Of a stretch of 52,194 nucleotides of DNA, positions 10,044 through 18,268 are shown in pieces (the first letter of the stretch is position 1; each line of letters opens with the position of its first letter). The translations under genes and the position numbers were made by a program. The stretch is taken from the NCBI GenBank assembly GCA_017442805.1, contig JAFRZA010000004.1:1-52194 (forward strand), read 5' to 3'. The notes beneath the pieces were generated by a model, which searched no databases, was not told the DNA's origin, and worked only from the letters and a program-made list of their open reading frames with translations. The stretch comes from Erysipelotrichaceae bacterium (lineage in GTDB: Bacteria > Bacillota_I > Bacilli_A > Erysipelotrichales > Erysipelotrichaceae).

Positions 10044-11020
10044 TCACTGATATCAGGGTGATGACCTCACCTCAGCATGACCCCTACCGCAACCTGGCCA
10101 TTGAGTACTATCTGCTCCGGCAGGTTGCGGAAGGACAATGCATCCTTTATCTGTGGCGCAACAGCCGCTGCGTCGTCGTCGGGGCCAATCAGCTGGCCAT
10201 GAATGAATGCGACATTGAAGCCCTGGAAAAAGACGGCGGCTTTCTGGTGCGCCGTAAAAGCGGCGGGGGAGCCGTCTACCACGATCTGGGCAATCTGAAC
10301 TTCACCTTTCTGATGCCCAGCGTCGACTTTGACGAAGCCAGGCAGAGTGAAGTGATTCTGCGGGCCCTGCACTCTCTGGGGCTGGACTGTCTCAAGAGCG
10401 GCCGCAACGATTTGACCATTGACGGCCGCAAGTTCTCCGGCCACGCCTACTATCACCATGACGGTCACAGCTACCACCACGGCACCATCATGCTGGAGGT
10501 AAAAGAACAGGAACTGGCTAAATACCTGCATGTCTCTAAGCTCAAGCTGCGGGACAAGCACGTCCGTTCCGTCCGTTCCCGCGTAATCAACCTGAAACAG
10601 CTGAAACCGCAGCTGACGGTCGAAGAGCTCAGTCAGTCGCTGATCAGCAGCTTTGAAGAAGTCTACGGTCTTAAGGCCGGGACTCTCAGCGCCGGGGAAC
10701 TGGATGAGCGGAAGATCGGGGAGTACCGTCAGATGTTCGCGTCGCCGGAGTGGAAGTACGACAGGCAGAAAATCTTTCAGTACAGCCGTCAGGCGAAATA
10801 TGACTGGGGCATCGTCCGGATCGACTATGACCTTAACGGCGGAATCATTTCCGACTGCGCCGTCTACAGCGACAGCCTGCAGGCCGACTATCTGGCCCGG
10901 GCAGCCGGAATCATCAGAGGAAAAAGCATTAATGCTCTGAGCGATTATCTGAATGATCGTGAGCATGAACGGATAAACGAAGACATCATTGCCTTACTGA
11001 GCGGAAAGGAGCAATCATGA
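10040..11020 (+). CDS. lplA: Lipoate-protein ligase A
   Basis: A 326-residue ligase that activates scavenged lipoate with ATP and attaches it to carrier lysines. The motif RRKSGGGAVYHDLGNLNFTF, the lysine in DGRKFSGHA and the HHGTIML segment are characteristic, and a C-terminal accessory domain of about 85 residues is present. ATGA overlaps link it to gcvPB in front and to the dihydrolipoyl dehydrogenase gene behind. Its position points to lipoylation of the GcvH made by the same operon. A His-rich stretch (HAYYHHDGHSYHH) is noticeable but agrees with the family position of a variable loop. Confidence 0.95.
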   Translation: MITDIRVMTSPQHDPYRNLAIEYYLLRQVAEGQCILYLWRNSRCVVVGANQLAMNECDIEALEKDGGFLVRRKSGGGAVYHDLGNLNFTFLMPSVDFDEARQSEVILRALHSLGLDCLKSGRNDLTIDGRKFSGHAYYHHDGHSYHHGTIMLEVKEQELAKYLHVSKLKLRDKHVRSVRSRVINLKQLKPQLTVEELSQSLISSFEEVYGLKAGTLSAGELDERKIGEYRQMFASPEWKYDRQKIFQYSRQAKYDWGIVRIDYDLNGGIISDCAVYSDSLQADYLARAAGIIRGKSINALSDYLNDREHERINEDIIALLSGKEQS

Positions 11021-12351
11021 AATACGACGTTGCGATCATCGGCGCCGGACCGGGCGGCTATACCGCCGCCTTCAGGGCAGCCGAAGAAGGACTCAGTGTC
11101 ATAATCTTTGAAAGGGACCGCTTCGGCGGGACCTGCCTTAACCGCGGCTGCATTCCCACCAAGGCGCTGCTGCACGGCGCCCTGACGTATGGCGAACTGA
11201 GCAGGGCGGAAAAATACGGCGTCACCGCGGAAAAGACCGGTTATGACATGGAAAGAATGACAGCCCGCCGCGATGAGATCGTGGAGAAGCTCCGCGGTGA
11301 TCTGGAGAAGGCCGTCAAGACCAGAAAGATTACGCTGGTAAGCGGACAGGCGCAGCTGACTTCCGGGCATACGGTAAGCTGTAACGGCGAGGAATATGAG
11401 GCGGAAAACATCATCATCGCCACCGGCTCAAGGGTCGCCGTGCCTCCCATCGAAGGCATTGACAGTCCCCATGTGATAACTTCCAATGAACTGCTGGAGA
11501 GAAGGGACATCGACTATCCTTCCCTGACCATCATCGGCGCCGGGGTCATCGGAGTCGAATGCGCCAGCATCTACCTGGCTCTGGGACGGGAAGTCACCCT
11601 GATCGAGATGGCGGACAGGATCCTGCCGACCATGGATCAGGAGATCGCCCAGCGTCTGGCTGTCTACCTGAAGAAGAAAGGTGCCCGCATTGAGACTTCA
11701 GTCCGGGTGATCAGCATCGATGACGATGTTGTCTGTTACCTGGATAAGAAAGGCCAGGAGTGCCGCAGTCAGAGCGCGGCCATTCTGATTGCTGCCGGAC
11801 GGCGGGCCAACGTCGAAGGTCTGCTGGCGGAAGGGGTGCAGCTGGAGATCAACCGCGGCATCACGGCCGATGAAAACGGACGGACTTCCCTGGACGGCGT
11901 CTACGTCATCGGCGACGCCATGGCCGGCAACATTCAGCTGGCTCACGTGGCCATGGCTCAGGGCGAAAACGTCATCGACACCATTCTCGGCCGTCCTCAG
12001 TCCGTTGACATGAAGACGGTGCCCAGCTGCCTCTACAGCGATCCTGAGGCCGCCTCCGTGGGCTTAGGCGAACAGCAGGCCAAGGACATGGGCATTGCCG
12101 TACGCGTCCATAAGAGCCTTACCGGAGGCAACGGCAAGAGCGTCATCGAGGATGCCGAAAGCGGCTTCGTCAAGCTGGTGACGGACGAAAACGACGTCAT
12201 CATCGGCGCGCAGCTGGTCTGCCCGCACGCCACCGAACTGATCAGCGAAGCGGCGCTGGCCGTGCAGAAGAAAATGACGGTTAAGGAACTCAGAGAGGTC
12301 ATTCACCCGCACCCGAGCGTCAGTGAGATGATCGCACAGACGGTCAGGTAA
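11017..12351 (+). CDS. lpdA: Dihydrolipoyl dehydrogenase (L protein of glycine cleavage)
   Basis: A 444-residue FAD-dependent disulfide oxidoreductase that reoxidises dihydrolipoyl-GcvH with NAD+. It shows the FAD dinucleotide fold GAGPGGYTAA, the redox-active pair C40-LNRG-C45, the NAD-binding GAGVIGVECAS, YVIGDAMAGNIQLAHVA, and the C-terminal catalytic histidine region HPHPSVSE. No N-terminal lipoyl domain is fused. The start overlaps the lplA stop (ATGA). A strong terminator follows, closing the operon. Confidence 0.97.
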   Translation: MKYDVAIIGAGPGGYTAAFRAAEEGLSVIIFERDRFGGTCLNRGCIPTKALLHGALTYGELSRAEKYGVTAEKTGYDMERMTARRDEIVEKLRGDLEKAVKTRKITLVSGQAQLTSGHTVSCNGEEYEAENIIIATGSRVAVPPIEGIDSPHVITSNELLERRDIDYPSLTIIGAGVIGVECASIYLALGREVTLIEMADRILPTMDQEIAQRLAVYLKKKGARIETSVRVISIDDDVVCYLDKKGQECRSQSAAILIAAGRRANVEGLLAEGVQLEINRGITADENGRTSLDGVYVIGDAMAGNIQLAHVAMAQGENVIDTILGRPQSVDMKTVPSCLYSDPEAASVGLGEQQAKDMGIAVRVHKSLTGGNGKSVIEDAESGFVKLVTDENDVIIGAQLVCPHATELISEAALAVQKKMTVKELREVIHPHPSVSEMIAQTVR

Positions 12352-12365
12352 ACTATTAAGTGTTC

Positions 12366-12395
12366 AACCGGGAGGGTAAAACCTCCCGGTTTTTC
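12366..12395 (+). terminator. Terminator of the glycine cleavage operon
   Basis: 12366-12375 pairs with 12382-12391 (ACCGGGAGG core), with a six-base loop, followed by TTTCC. A textbook intrinsic terminator. Confidence 0.92.
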
Positions 12396-12442
12396 CTTGC
12401 TTATGCGACAGAAAAGCGTAATCTGTTGAATTTGGCAAAAAC

Positions 12443-12456
12443 TGAAAACACTTTCA
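12443..12456. promoter_or_regulatory. cre-like inverted repeat upstream of the unknown 144-aa gene
   Basis: TGAAA-ACAC-TTTCA is a perfect 5+5 inverted repeat 22 bases upstream of the predicted -35. It resembles the catabolite-repression (CcpA) consensus TGWAANCGNTNWCA except that the central CG is CA. It may be coincidental. Confidence 0.3.
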
Positions 12457-12478
12457 TGAAAAATTTTACATATAAGTA

Positions 12479-12507
12479 TTGCCTTTGTTTCTGCCATGGT
12501 ATAGTAT
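12479..12507 (+). promoter_or_regulatory. Sigma-A-type promoter for the unknown 144-aa gene
   Basis: TTGCCT (12479-12484) is 15 bases from TATAGT (12500-12505), or 17 bases from TAGTAT (12502-12507); TGG directly before TATAGT makes an extended -10. The gene's ribosome site and ATG follow at a normal distance. Confidence 0.6.
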
Positions 12508-12542
12508 GGTGTTCCGCTGGAAAAGCGGAGGAGGTAAATACG

Positions 12543-12977
12543 ATGAATTTAACCTTAAAAACGAATTACGACACCGTGTTAATGGCCGGAAAAGCTGTGA
12601 AGCTGAATGAGGAATATGACAACAGAACCATGGTAAACCGCTTCGTGGAAACCGTTGCGAATACCGGAGATGAAGCTGCCATCAACTACATCCTCGACAC
12701 CGATTACCAGAACAGTGATCCATACATCAGAAGCGCCTACAACGAGCTGGTCAGACAGCTCAACGCCAAGGCCCGCATCTTCAACACCTTCAGCATTGAA
12801 ACCTCGCTGCTGGGCAGAAACGCCGGCGCCGGCTTCTGCGCGCTGGTCAGAAGGGAAGACTTCAACAAGAGCGTCGCTGTTGTGGAAAACATGCTGCACC
12901 TGCTTGGTCTGGACGAAAAGTACAGACTGCTTACCAGGTTCGAAAATCAGGCTGTCTACGCCATTATCAGAAAGTAA
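12543..12977 (+). CDS. Hypothetical protein, 144 residues
   Basis: I do not recognise this family. The protein appears soluble, with no signal peptide or membrane helix, and starts MNLTLKTNYDTVL. It is helix-rich by appearance, with VNRFVETVANTGDEAAINYIL and a glycine-containing LLGRNAGAGF segment. The start was chosen because GGAGGAGG lies at normal distance; a longer reading frame exists upstream but would begin inside the preceding terminator. It is a single-gene unit with its own promoter and terminator, and may be carbon-regulated if the upstream cre-like repeat is real. Confidence 0.8.
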   Translation: MNLTLKTNYDTVLMAGKAVKLNEEYDNRTMVNRFVETVANTGDEAAINYILDTDYQNSDPYIRSAYNELVRQLNAKARIFNTFSIETSLLGRNAGAGFCALVRREDFNKSVAVVENMLHLLGLDEKYRLLTRFENQAVYAIIRK

Positions 12978-12994
12978 GTAATTCAAGTGGTTAA

Positions 12995-13027
12995 CGCCGG
13001 ATCTCAACAAGGTCCGGCGCTTTTTTT
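12995..13027 (+). terminator. Terminator after the unknown 144-aa gene
   Basis: CGCCGGA (12995-13001) pairs with TCCGGCG (13013-13019), followed by CTTTTTTT. Confidence 0.92.
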
Positions 13028-13037
13028 GCGGGCTTCG

Positions 13038-13046
13038 TGCTATAAT
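13038..13046 (+). promoter_or_regulatory. Extended -10 promoter for the DUF4139 gene
   Basis: TGCTATAAT is a perfect extended -10 only 11 bases after the preceding terminator's T tract. No good -35 is visible. Confidence 0.65.
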
Positions 13047-13084
13047 TGAATCAGGAAAAAACCGTAATACAGAGAGGTGATAAT

Positions 13085-14578
13085 ATGACAGAATCATTGA
13101 TCAGGGAGGCTGCCGTCTACCGTAACGGCGCCATCATCAGAAGAACGGGAACCATTCATCTGACCCAGGGCAAGCAGTCCGTACAGATCGTCGGACTGAC
13201 CAGGGACGCCGACACCAACACCGTGCGTCTTTCCCTGCCGGAAGGGCTGACCGGCAACAACGTCCAGGTCGAAGTGCTGACCGCGGAAGCCCAGCAGGAA
13301 GTCACCAGGGAGACCTGGAAGAAACTCAATAACGTGGAAAACCGCATCGGCAACCTCAACCGCCAGATGGAACTCTGGGAGATCAACGCCGACTTCTCCG
13401 CCAAGGAATCCCTGAGCATCAAGGAGATGGCTGAATACATCGAAGCCATTCCCGCCAGAAAGGAAAAACTCCAGCAGCAGATCGACCAACTGGAAGAAGA
13501 GAAACAGCAGCTCAATAAGCAGCTGAAGGAAAAGCAGCAGGAAGCCGAACGCTACATCGTCACTGCTGACATCGAAGCGCCGGCTGAGGGAGACTATCCC
13601 TTTGAACTGCGCTACTACGCCGGCAGGCTGAGCTGGCAGCCGGTCTATGAGATCCACACCGATGACGACAATGAGAGGATCCTGATCAGGCTGCGGGGCA
13701 AGATCCAGCAGAATACCACGGAGGACTGGAAGAAGGTAAAGATCACCCTCTACACCGGCAATCCGTCCCTGTCGGGAACCATTCCCCATCTGGATCCGGA
13801 ATACGTCAGCATCTATGAGCGTCCGCAGCGCCGCAACTACGCCATGGGCATGATGGCCGCCAAGGCCGTCGCCATGGAAGACTACGCCGTGGAGGAGGAG
13901 ATCTGTGAGGCTGAAGCGCCGATGGCCATGGCCATGGCTGATGTGGTGAATACTTCCGCTCAGCGCGTTGACAACGACGTGATGATGGAATATGAACTTC
14001 CGGGAACCTGGGACATCGCAAAGGGAACCCAGATCTTCTGCGACATCTCTGACCAGTACGTCGACTGCCGCTACCATGTCGTTACCGTTCCCAAGATCGA
14101 CGAGAACGCCTACCTGGCCGCCGAAGTGGCTACGTCCGCGCTGGAAGATCTCCAGCAGACCGAAGCCGCCGTCTACAACAAGGGAACCTACATGGGCAAT
14201 GTCTACCTCGACGCTGACATGACCGAAGAGAAATACGACCTGTCGCTGGGCATTGACGAAACGGTCAAGGTCGTCAGAAAGCAGAACCGCAAGCATACTT
14301 CCACCGTTCTGCTGAAGGGCCAGAAGAAGACCGAGTATGAATATGAGATCAAGATTACTTCCCGCAAGAACAAGCCCTGCCAGCTGACCGTCATCGATCA
14401 GATCCCGGTTTCCCAGGACAAGACCATTGTGGTCGATCTGAAGGAAAAGAGCGGCGCCGTCCTGAAGGAAGAGACCGGCGAAGTCAAGTGGGACTTCCAG
14501 CTGGAGCCCCAGCAGGCCAAGTCATTGAACCTGGCCTACGATGTCGCCTGGCCGAAGGACAAGAACATCAGTCTCTGA
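13085..14578 (+). CDS. DUF4139 (MuiA-like) family protein
   Basis: A 497-residue protein of the DUF4140/DUF4139 type. The N-terminal domain starts with the typical EAAVYRNGAIIRRTG, followed by a coiled coil (about 110-160, rich in Gln, Glu and Lys) and the DUF4139 beta-rich region with LSWQPVYEIH and NTTEDWKKVKITLYTGNP. The family includes proteins called mucoidy inhibitor A, but the molecular function is unknown. No signal peptide is evident. The ATG at 13085 follows a GAGAGGTG site; an in-frame TTG 39 bases earlier lies inside the -10 region and was rejected. Confidence 0.85.
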   Translation: MTESLIREAAVYRNGAIIRRTGTIHLTQGKQSVQIVGLTRDADTNTVRLSLPEGLTGNNVQVEVLTAEAQQEVTRETWKKLNNVENRIGNLNRQMELWEINADFSAKESLSIKEMAEYIEAIPARKEKLQQQIDQLEEEKQQLNKQLKEKQQEAERYIVTADIEAPAEGDYPFELRYYAGRLSWQPVYEIHTDDDNERILIRLRGKIQQNTTEDWKKVKITLYTGNPSLSGTIPHLDPEYVSIYERPQRRNYAMGMMAAKAVAMEDYAVEEEICEAEAPMAMAMADVVNTSAQRVDNDVMMEYELPGTWDIAKGTQIFCDISDQYVDCRYHVVTVPKIDENAYLAAEVATSALEDLQQTEAAVYNKGTYMGNVYLDADMTEEKYDLSLGIDETVKVVRKQNRKHTSTVLLKGQKKTEYEYEIKITSRKNKPCQLTVIDQIPVSQDKTIVVDLKEKSGAVLKEETGEVKWDFQLEPQQAKSLNLAYDVAWPKDKNISL

Positions 14579-14601
14579 GAAAAGACAGGCATATGATTAA
14601 C

Positions 14602-14627
14602 AGACCGGCACACCGTGCCGGTCTTTC
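14602..14627 (+). terminator. Terminator of the DUF4139 gene
   Basis: AGACCGGCAC (14602-14611) pairs perfectly with GTGCCGGTCT (14615-14624) across a three-base loop. The following T tract is short (TT). Confidence 0.7.
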
Positions 14628-14647
14628 AGTAAAGAAGACTCCCTGAA

Positions 14648-14667
14648 TGTTATCAAATATGATAACA
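14648..14667. repeat. Perfect short palindrome between convergent genes
   Basis: TGTTATCA-AATA-TGATAACA has 8-base perfect arms. It lies between two terminators of convergent genes. It lacks a T tract and may be a protein site or an mRNA end hairpin. Confidence 0.5.
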
Positions 14668-14680
14668 ACATGAGCATAGG

Positions 14681-14713
14681 AAAACCCGGGCTGTTATGGA
14701 CCCGGGTTTTCTA
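14681..14713. terminator. Bidirectional terminator between DUF4139 gene and nrdD
   Basis: AAAACCCGGG (14681-14690) and CCCGGGTTTT (14701-14710) form a perfect 10-base stem with T tracts on both strands. It lies just after the nrdD stop on the minus strand and after the DUF4139 gene on plus. Confidence 0.9.
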
Positions 14714-14723
14714 AGGGTGTTAT

Positions 14724-17099
14724 CTAAGCAGCATTCTCGTTGAGGTACTTAACGATGTTGCTGACATTAGCGTACTTGCCGATCTTGCCGTCCTTCAGTA
14801 CGACCAGGGTCGGTGCCTGGGAGACTTCATATTCGTAACAGAGGTTGGCGTTTTCCTCGGCGTCGACGATCTGATAGTCGACCTTCTTGTCGTTGAGCAG
14901 CTTCTTGGCCATCACGCAGTTGGGGCAGGTCTTGGTGGTAAACAGCATGACCTGATCATCAGCTTCGGTGGTTTTGGGCTCTTCAGCGCGCTTCTCAATG
15001 ACCGGCTTGTCCTTCTTGTTGAGCATCTGTTCGGTACCGAAGGCGTAGGTCTTGCGGTCCTTGAATTCCTGAGCCTTGCCGTTGTTCCAGTTCTTTACCG
15101 GGCGGTAGTAGCCGGTGATGCGCGAGTAGACTTCCGCTTCCTTGCCGCAGTACGGACAGGTGAAGTGCTCACCGACCAGATAGCCGTGGTCAGCGCAGAC
15201 GGAATAGGTCGGGGACAGCGTGTAGTAAGGCAGCTTGTAGTTATCGGCGATCTTCTTGACCAGCGCGGCCGCAGCCTTCCAGTCCGGAAGTCTCTCGCCC
15301 AGGAAGGCGTGGAAGACGGTACCGGAGGTGTAGAGGACCTGCAGCTCATCCTGAACGTCCAGAGCCTCGAAGATGTCGGCGGTATAGCCTACCGGCAGGT
15401 GTGAGGAGTTGGTGTAGTACGGCGTGCCGTTCATGTTGGCGGTGATGATGCCGGGGAATTCCTCGGTATCATGCTTGGCGAAGCGGTAGGTCGTGCTTTC
15501 GGCCGGGGTAGCCTCCAGGTTGTAGAGGTTGCCGTATTTCTCCTGGTAGTCGCTCAGACGCTCACGCATGTGGTTGAGGACGTCCTTGGCGAACTGCTGG
15601 CATTCCTTGTTGGTGAGGTCCTTATTCAGCCAGTTGGCGTTCAGGCAGCATTCGTTCATGCCGACCAGGCCGATGGTGGAGAAGTGGTTGTTGAAGGTGC
15701 CCAGGTATCTCTTGGTGTAGGGATACAGACCGGCGTCCAGCAGACGGCTGATGACCTGTCTCTTGGTCTCCAGGCTGCGGGCAGCCAGATCCATCAGCTT
15801 GTCCAGCCTGGCGTAGAAGTCCTCTTCGCTCTTGGCCTGGTAAGCCTGTTTCGGCAGGTTGTTGGTGACATCACCGACGGAACCGGTTGATTCGCCGGAG
15901 CCGAAGTAGCCGCCGGACTTCTTGCGCAGTTCCCTTAAGTCAAGGCGCAGACGGCAGCACATCGAGCGGATGTCGGACGGCTTCATGTCGCTGTTGACGT
16001 AGTTTGAGAAATAAGGAGTGCCGTACTTGGCGGTCATCTCGAAGAGCATCTTGTTGTTCTCGGTCTCCGACCAGTCAAACTCGCGGGTAATGGAATAGGT
16101 CGGGATCGGATACTGGAAGCCGCGGCCGTTGGCGTCGCCTTCGATCATGGTTTCCAGGAAGGCCTTGTTGACCCTGGCCCTTTCCTTTTCGCAGTCCTTG
16201 TACTTGAAGTCCATGACCTTGTCGCCGACCAGGCAGTTCATTTGCGCCATGTCATCGGGTACGGTCCAGTCCAGGGTAACGTTGGTGAACGGTGCCTGAG
16301 TGCCCCAGCGGCTGGGGGTGTTGACGCCGTAGATGAAGGACTGAATGCACTGCTTGACTTCCTTGAAGTCGAGGTTATCGACCTTGACGTAGGGAGCCAG
16401 GTAGGTGTCGAAGCTGGAGAACGCCTGGGCGCCGGCCCATTCGTTCTGCATGATGCCCAGGAAGTTGACCATCTGGTTACAGAGGGTAGAGAGGTGCTTG
16501 GCGGGGGCTGAGGTGATCTTGCCCGGAACGCCGCCCAGACCTTCCTGGATCAGCTGCTTCAGCGACCAGCCGGCGCAGTAGCCGGTCAGCATGCTGAGGT
16601 CATGGATGTGGAAGTCGCAGTTGCGGTGCGCGTTGGCGATCTCCTGGTCATAGATCTCGCTTAACCAGTAGTTGGCGGTAATTGATCCGGAGTTGTTGAG
16701 GATCAGACCGCCGACCGAATAGGTGACGGTGGAGTTTTCCTTGACTCTCCAGTCGGTAGCCTTGACGTACTGGTCCACGATCTCCTTGTAGTCCAGGATG
16801 GTGGACTTCATGTTTCTGATCTTTTCTCTCTGCTTGCGGTAGAGGATATAGTTCTTGGCGACGTCGTTGTAGCCGGCCTGGGACAGCACGCTCTCGGCGC
16901 TGTCCTGAATGTCTTCGACCGTGATCTTGTCGTCCTTGATCTTGGGTTCGAAATCGCTGGTGACCATTAAGGCCAGCATGTCGATGACGCTGGGATGATA
17001 CTGCCTTCCGGTAGCGTCGAACGCCTTGCTTAAGGCGGCGGAAATCTTCTTTATGTCGAAATCGACGATGGTTCCATCTCTCTTAATTACCTGATACAT
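14724..17099 (-). CDS. nrdD: Anaerobic (class III) ribonucleotide reductase with fused glutaredoxin-like domain
   Basis: A 791-residue glycyl-radical enzyme that reduces ribonucleoside triphosphates without oxygen. The N-terminal 90 residues form an ATP cone (YQVIKRDGTIVDFD). A catalytic-site cysteine candidate is C175 in GYCAGWSL. Near the C-terminus are zinc-type cysteines (CADHGY...CPYCGK) and the glycyl-radical motif RITGYYR with Gly663. After a linker, residues about 714-791 are a glutaredoxin/thioredoxin-like domain with C725-PN-C728 and the cis-proline region QAPTLVVL. Most NrdD proteins end soon after the radical loop, so this tail is an extra domain that could deliver electrons directly. 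The gene follows the MarR-NrdG fusion by 14 bases, with GGGAGG as its ribosome site. Confidence 0.97.
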   Translation of the reverse strand: MYQVIKRDGTIVDFDIKKISAALSKAFDATGRQYHPSVIDMLALMVTSDFEPKIKDDKITVEDIQDSAESVLSQAGYNDVAKNYILYRKQREKIRNMKSTILDYKEIVDQYVKATDWRVKENSTVTYSVGGLILNNSGSITANYWLSEIYDQEIANAHRNCDFHIHDLSMLTGYCAGWSLKQLIQEGLGGVPGKITSAPAKHLSTLCNQMVNFLGIMQNEWAGAQAFSSFDTYLAPYVKVDNLDFKEVKQCIQSFIYGVNTPSRWGTQAPFTNVTLDWTVPDDMAQMNCLVGDKVMDFKYKDCEKERARVNKAFLETMIEGDANGRGFQYPIPTYSITREFDWSETENNKMLFEMTAKYGTPYFSNYVNSDMKPSDIRSMCCRLRLDLRELRKKSGGYFGSGESTGSVGDVTNNLPKQAYQAKSEEDFYARLDKLMDLAARSLETKRQVISRLLDAGLYPYTKRYLGTFNNHFSTIGLVGMNECCLNANWLNKDLTNKECQQFAKDVLNHMRERLSDYQEKYGNLYNLEATPAESTTYRFAKHDTEEFPGIITANMNGTPYYTNSSHLPVGYTADIFEALDVQDELQVLYTSGTVFHAFLGERLPDWKAAAALVKKIADNYKLPYYTLSPTYSVCADHGYLVGEHFTCPYCGKEAEVYSRITGYYRPVKNWNNGKAQEFKDRKTYAFGTEQMLNKKDKPVIEKRAEEPKTTEADDQVMLFTTKTCPNCVMAKKLLNDKKVDYQIVDAEENANLCYEYEVSQAPTLVVLKDGKIGKYANVSNIVKYLNENAA

Positions 17100-17113
17100 G
17101 ACTTTATCCTCCC

Positions 17114-18241
17114 TTATCTCAAGTATGTTGTTTTATTGACGGACTGCACTTCTCTTAACATTTCTTCCATTTCTTCCTGTGAGTAACCCGTGACGTTGGG
17201 GTTGATCAGATTGCCGCTGTTGCGGAAGGTCTGCAGGTAGTAGCTGCAGCCCTTGACCGTTCTGGCGATCTGCTTAAGGTCCTCGACGGTATGGAAGTCT
17301 CTGACGACGGTCGTGCGGAATTCAAAGCTGATATTGCTTTTCTTGAGGAAGTCGATGGACTTCCGGTAGTTTTTCAGCTGGGTGTCGCTGATGGCGACGC
17401 CGGCTGTGGAAGAGTACTTCTCCCAGGTGTTCTTGATGTCCATGGCCACGTAGTCGACGTTGCCGCTTTCGACGGCCTTCTTCAGCTGCTGGGGCATGGA
17501 GCCGTTGGTGTCCAGCTTGACCAGATAGCCAAGTGACTTGATCTTGTCGATGAAGTCGAAGATTCCCGGCTGCAGCAGCGGTTCTCCGCCGGTGATGCAG
17601 ACGCCGTCCAGCAGCGTGGTCCGCTTCTGGAGGAACTCCAGGACCTCATCGGGGTTGTAGAACGGATAGCCTTCGGGAATGAAGACCAGATCCTTGTTGT
17701 GACAGAAGGGGCACTTGAGGTTGCAGCTGGCGGTGAACACCGTACAGCCGACCTTGCCCGGATAGTCGAGCAGCGTCAGCTTCTGCAGACCGGCGATCTT
17801 CAGGTGCTGATAGGAATCGTCGACCGCGAAGCTGCGCGAGTTGGCGGTCAGCTGGCCCAGCAGGTCCTCGCTGTCCTCGGCGACATCCTTCAACAGCTGG
17901 TTGGTGCACTCATTGCGGATCTTGTAGAGATTGTTGATGATCTCCCGCGATGTTGAAGTTGTGTAAAGGTGCTTGATGCGCTTATCCTGCTGATCACTCA
18001 TCACCTCAATGTAGCCGCTCTCCAGCAGTTTCTGGATCGTCTTGGTCGTGGTGCCCTTGTCCAGCTCAGCGTAGGTAGCGAGCTGCTGGGCGGTCAGACC
18101 CTCGTGCTCATTGATGATGATCAGGGACAGCATCTGTCCGGAGCCGATGTCATAGTCGGTCAGATGCCGGTCAAAGTACTTGTTGACATTCCTGTAGAGC
18201 GCAGAAATATTAAGCAACAAATTGTTCTTATCTTCTGTCAT
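17114..18241 (-). CDS. Fusion of a MarR-family repressor with an NrdG-type radical-SAM activase
   Basis: A 375-residue protein with two complete-looking parts. Residues about 1-145 are a MarR-type regulator: a dimerisation helix region, then the winged helix-turn-helix LTAQQLATYAELDKGTTTKTIQKLLESGYI followed by a D-KR-I-wing. Residues about 150-375 are an NrdG-like radical-SAM activase: GLQKLTLLDYPGKVGCTVFTASC and the iron-sulfur motif C173-x3-C177-x2-C180 (CNLKCPFCHN), then ITGGEPLLQ. NrdG installs the glycyl radical on NrdD, encoded next. The ATG at 18241 was chosen because GGAG lies 8 bases upstream; an in-frame TTG at 18283 is nearly at the predicted transcription start. The usual NrdG has no DNA-binding domain, so this is an unusual fusion likely to regulate its own operon. 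Confidence 0.93.
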   Translation of the reverse strand: MTEDKNNLLLNISALYRNVNKYFDRHLTDYDIGSGQMLSLIIINEHEGLTAQQLATYAELDKGTTTKTIQKLLESGYIEVMSDQQDKRIKHLYTTSTSREIINNLYKIRNECTNQLLKDVAEDSEDLLGQLTANSRSFAVDDSYQHLKIAGLQKLTLLDYPGKVGCTVFTASCNLKCPFCHNKDLVFIPEGYPFYNPDEVLEFLQKRTTLLDGVCITGGEPLLQPGIFDFIDKIKSLGYLVKLDTNGSMPQQLKKAVESGNVDYVAMDIKNTWEKYSSTAGVAISDTQLKNYRKSIDFLKKSNISFEFRTTVVRDFHTVEDLKQIARTVKGCSYYLQTFRNSGNLINPNVTGYSQEEMEEMLREVQSVNKTTYLR

Positions 18242-18268
18242 ATCTATTGCTCCGAAAAAAATGCGAAT

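Noticed and set aside
12360..12542. Longer N-terminus for the unknown 144-residue protein
   Set aside because: The extended frame would start inside the lpdA terminator and span the gene's own promoter; GGAGGAGG fits the ATG at 12543.
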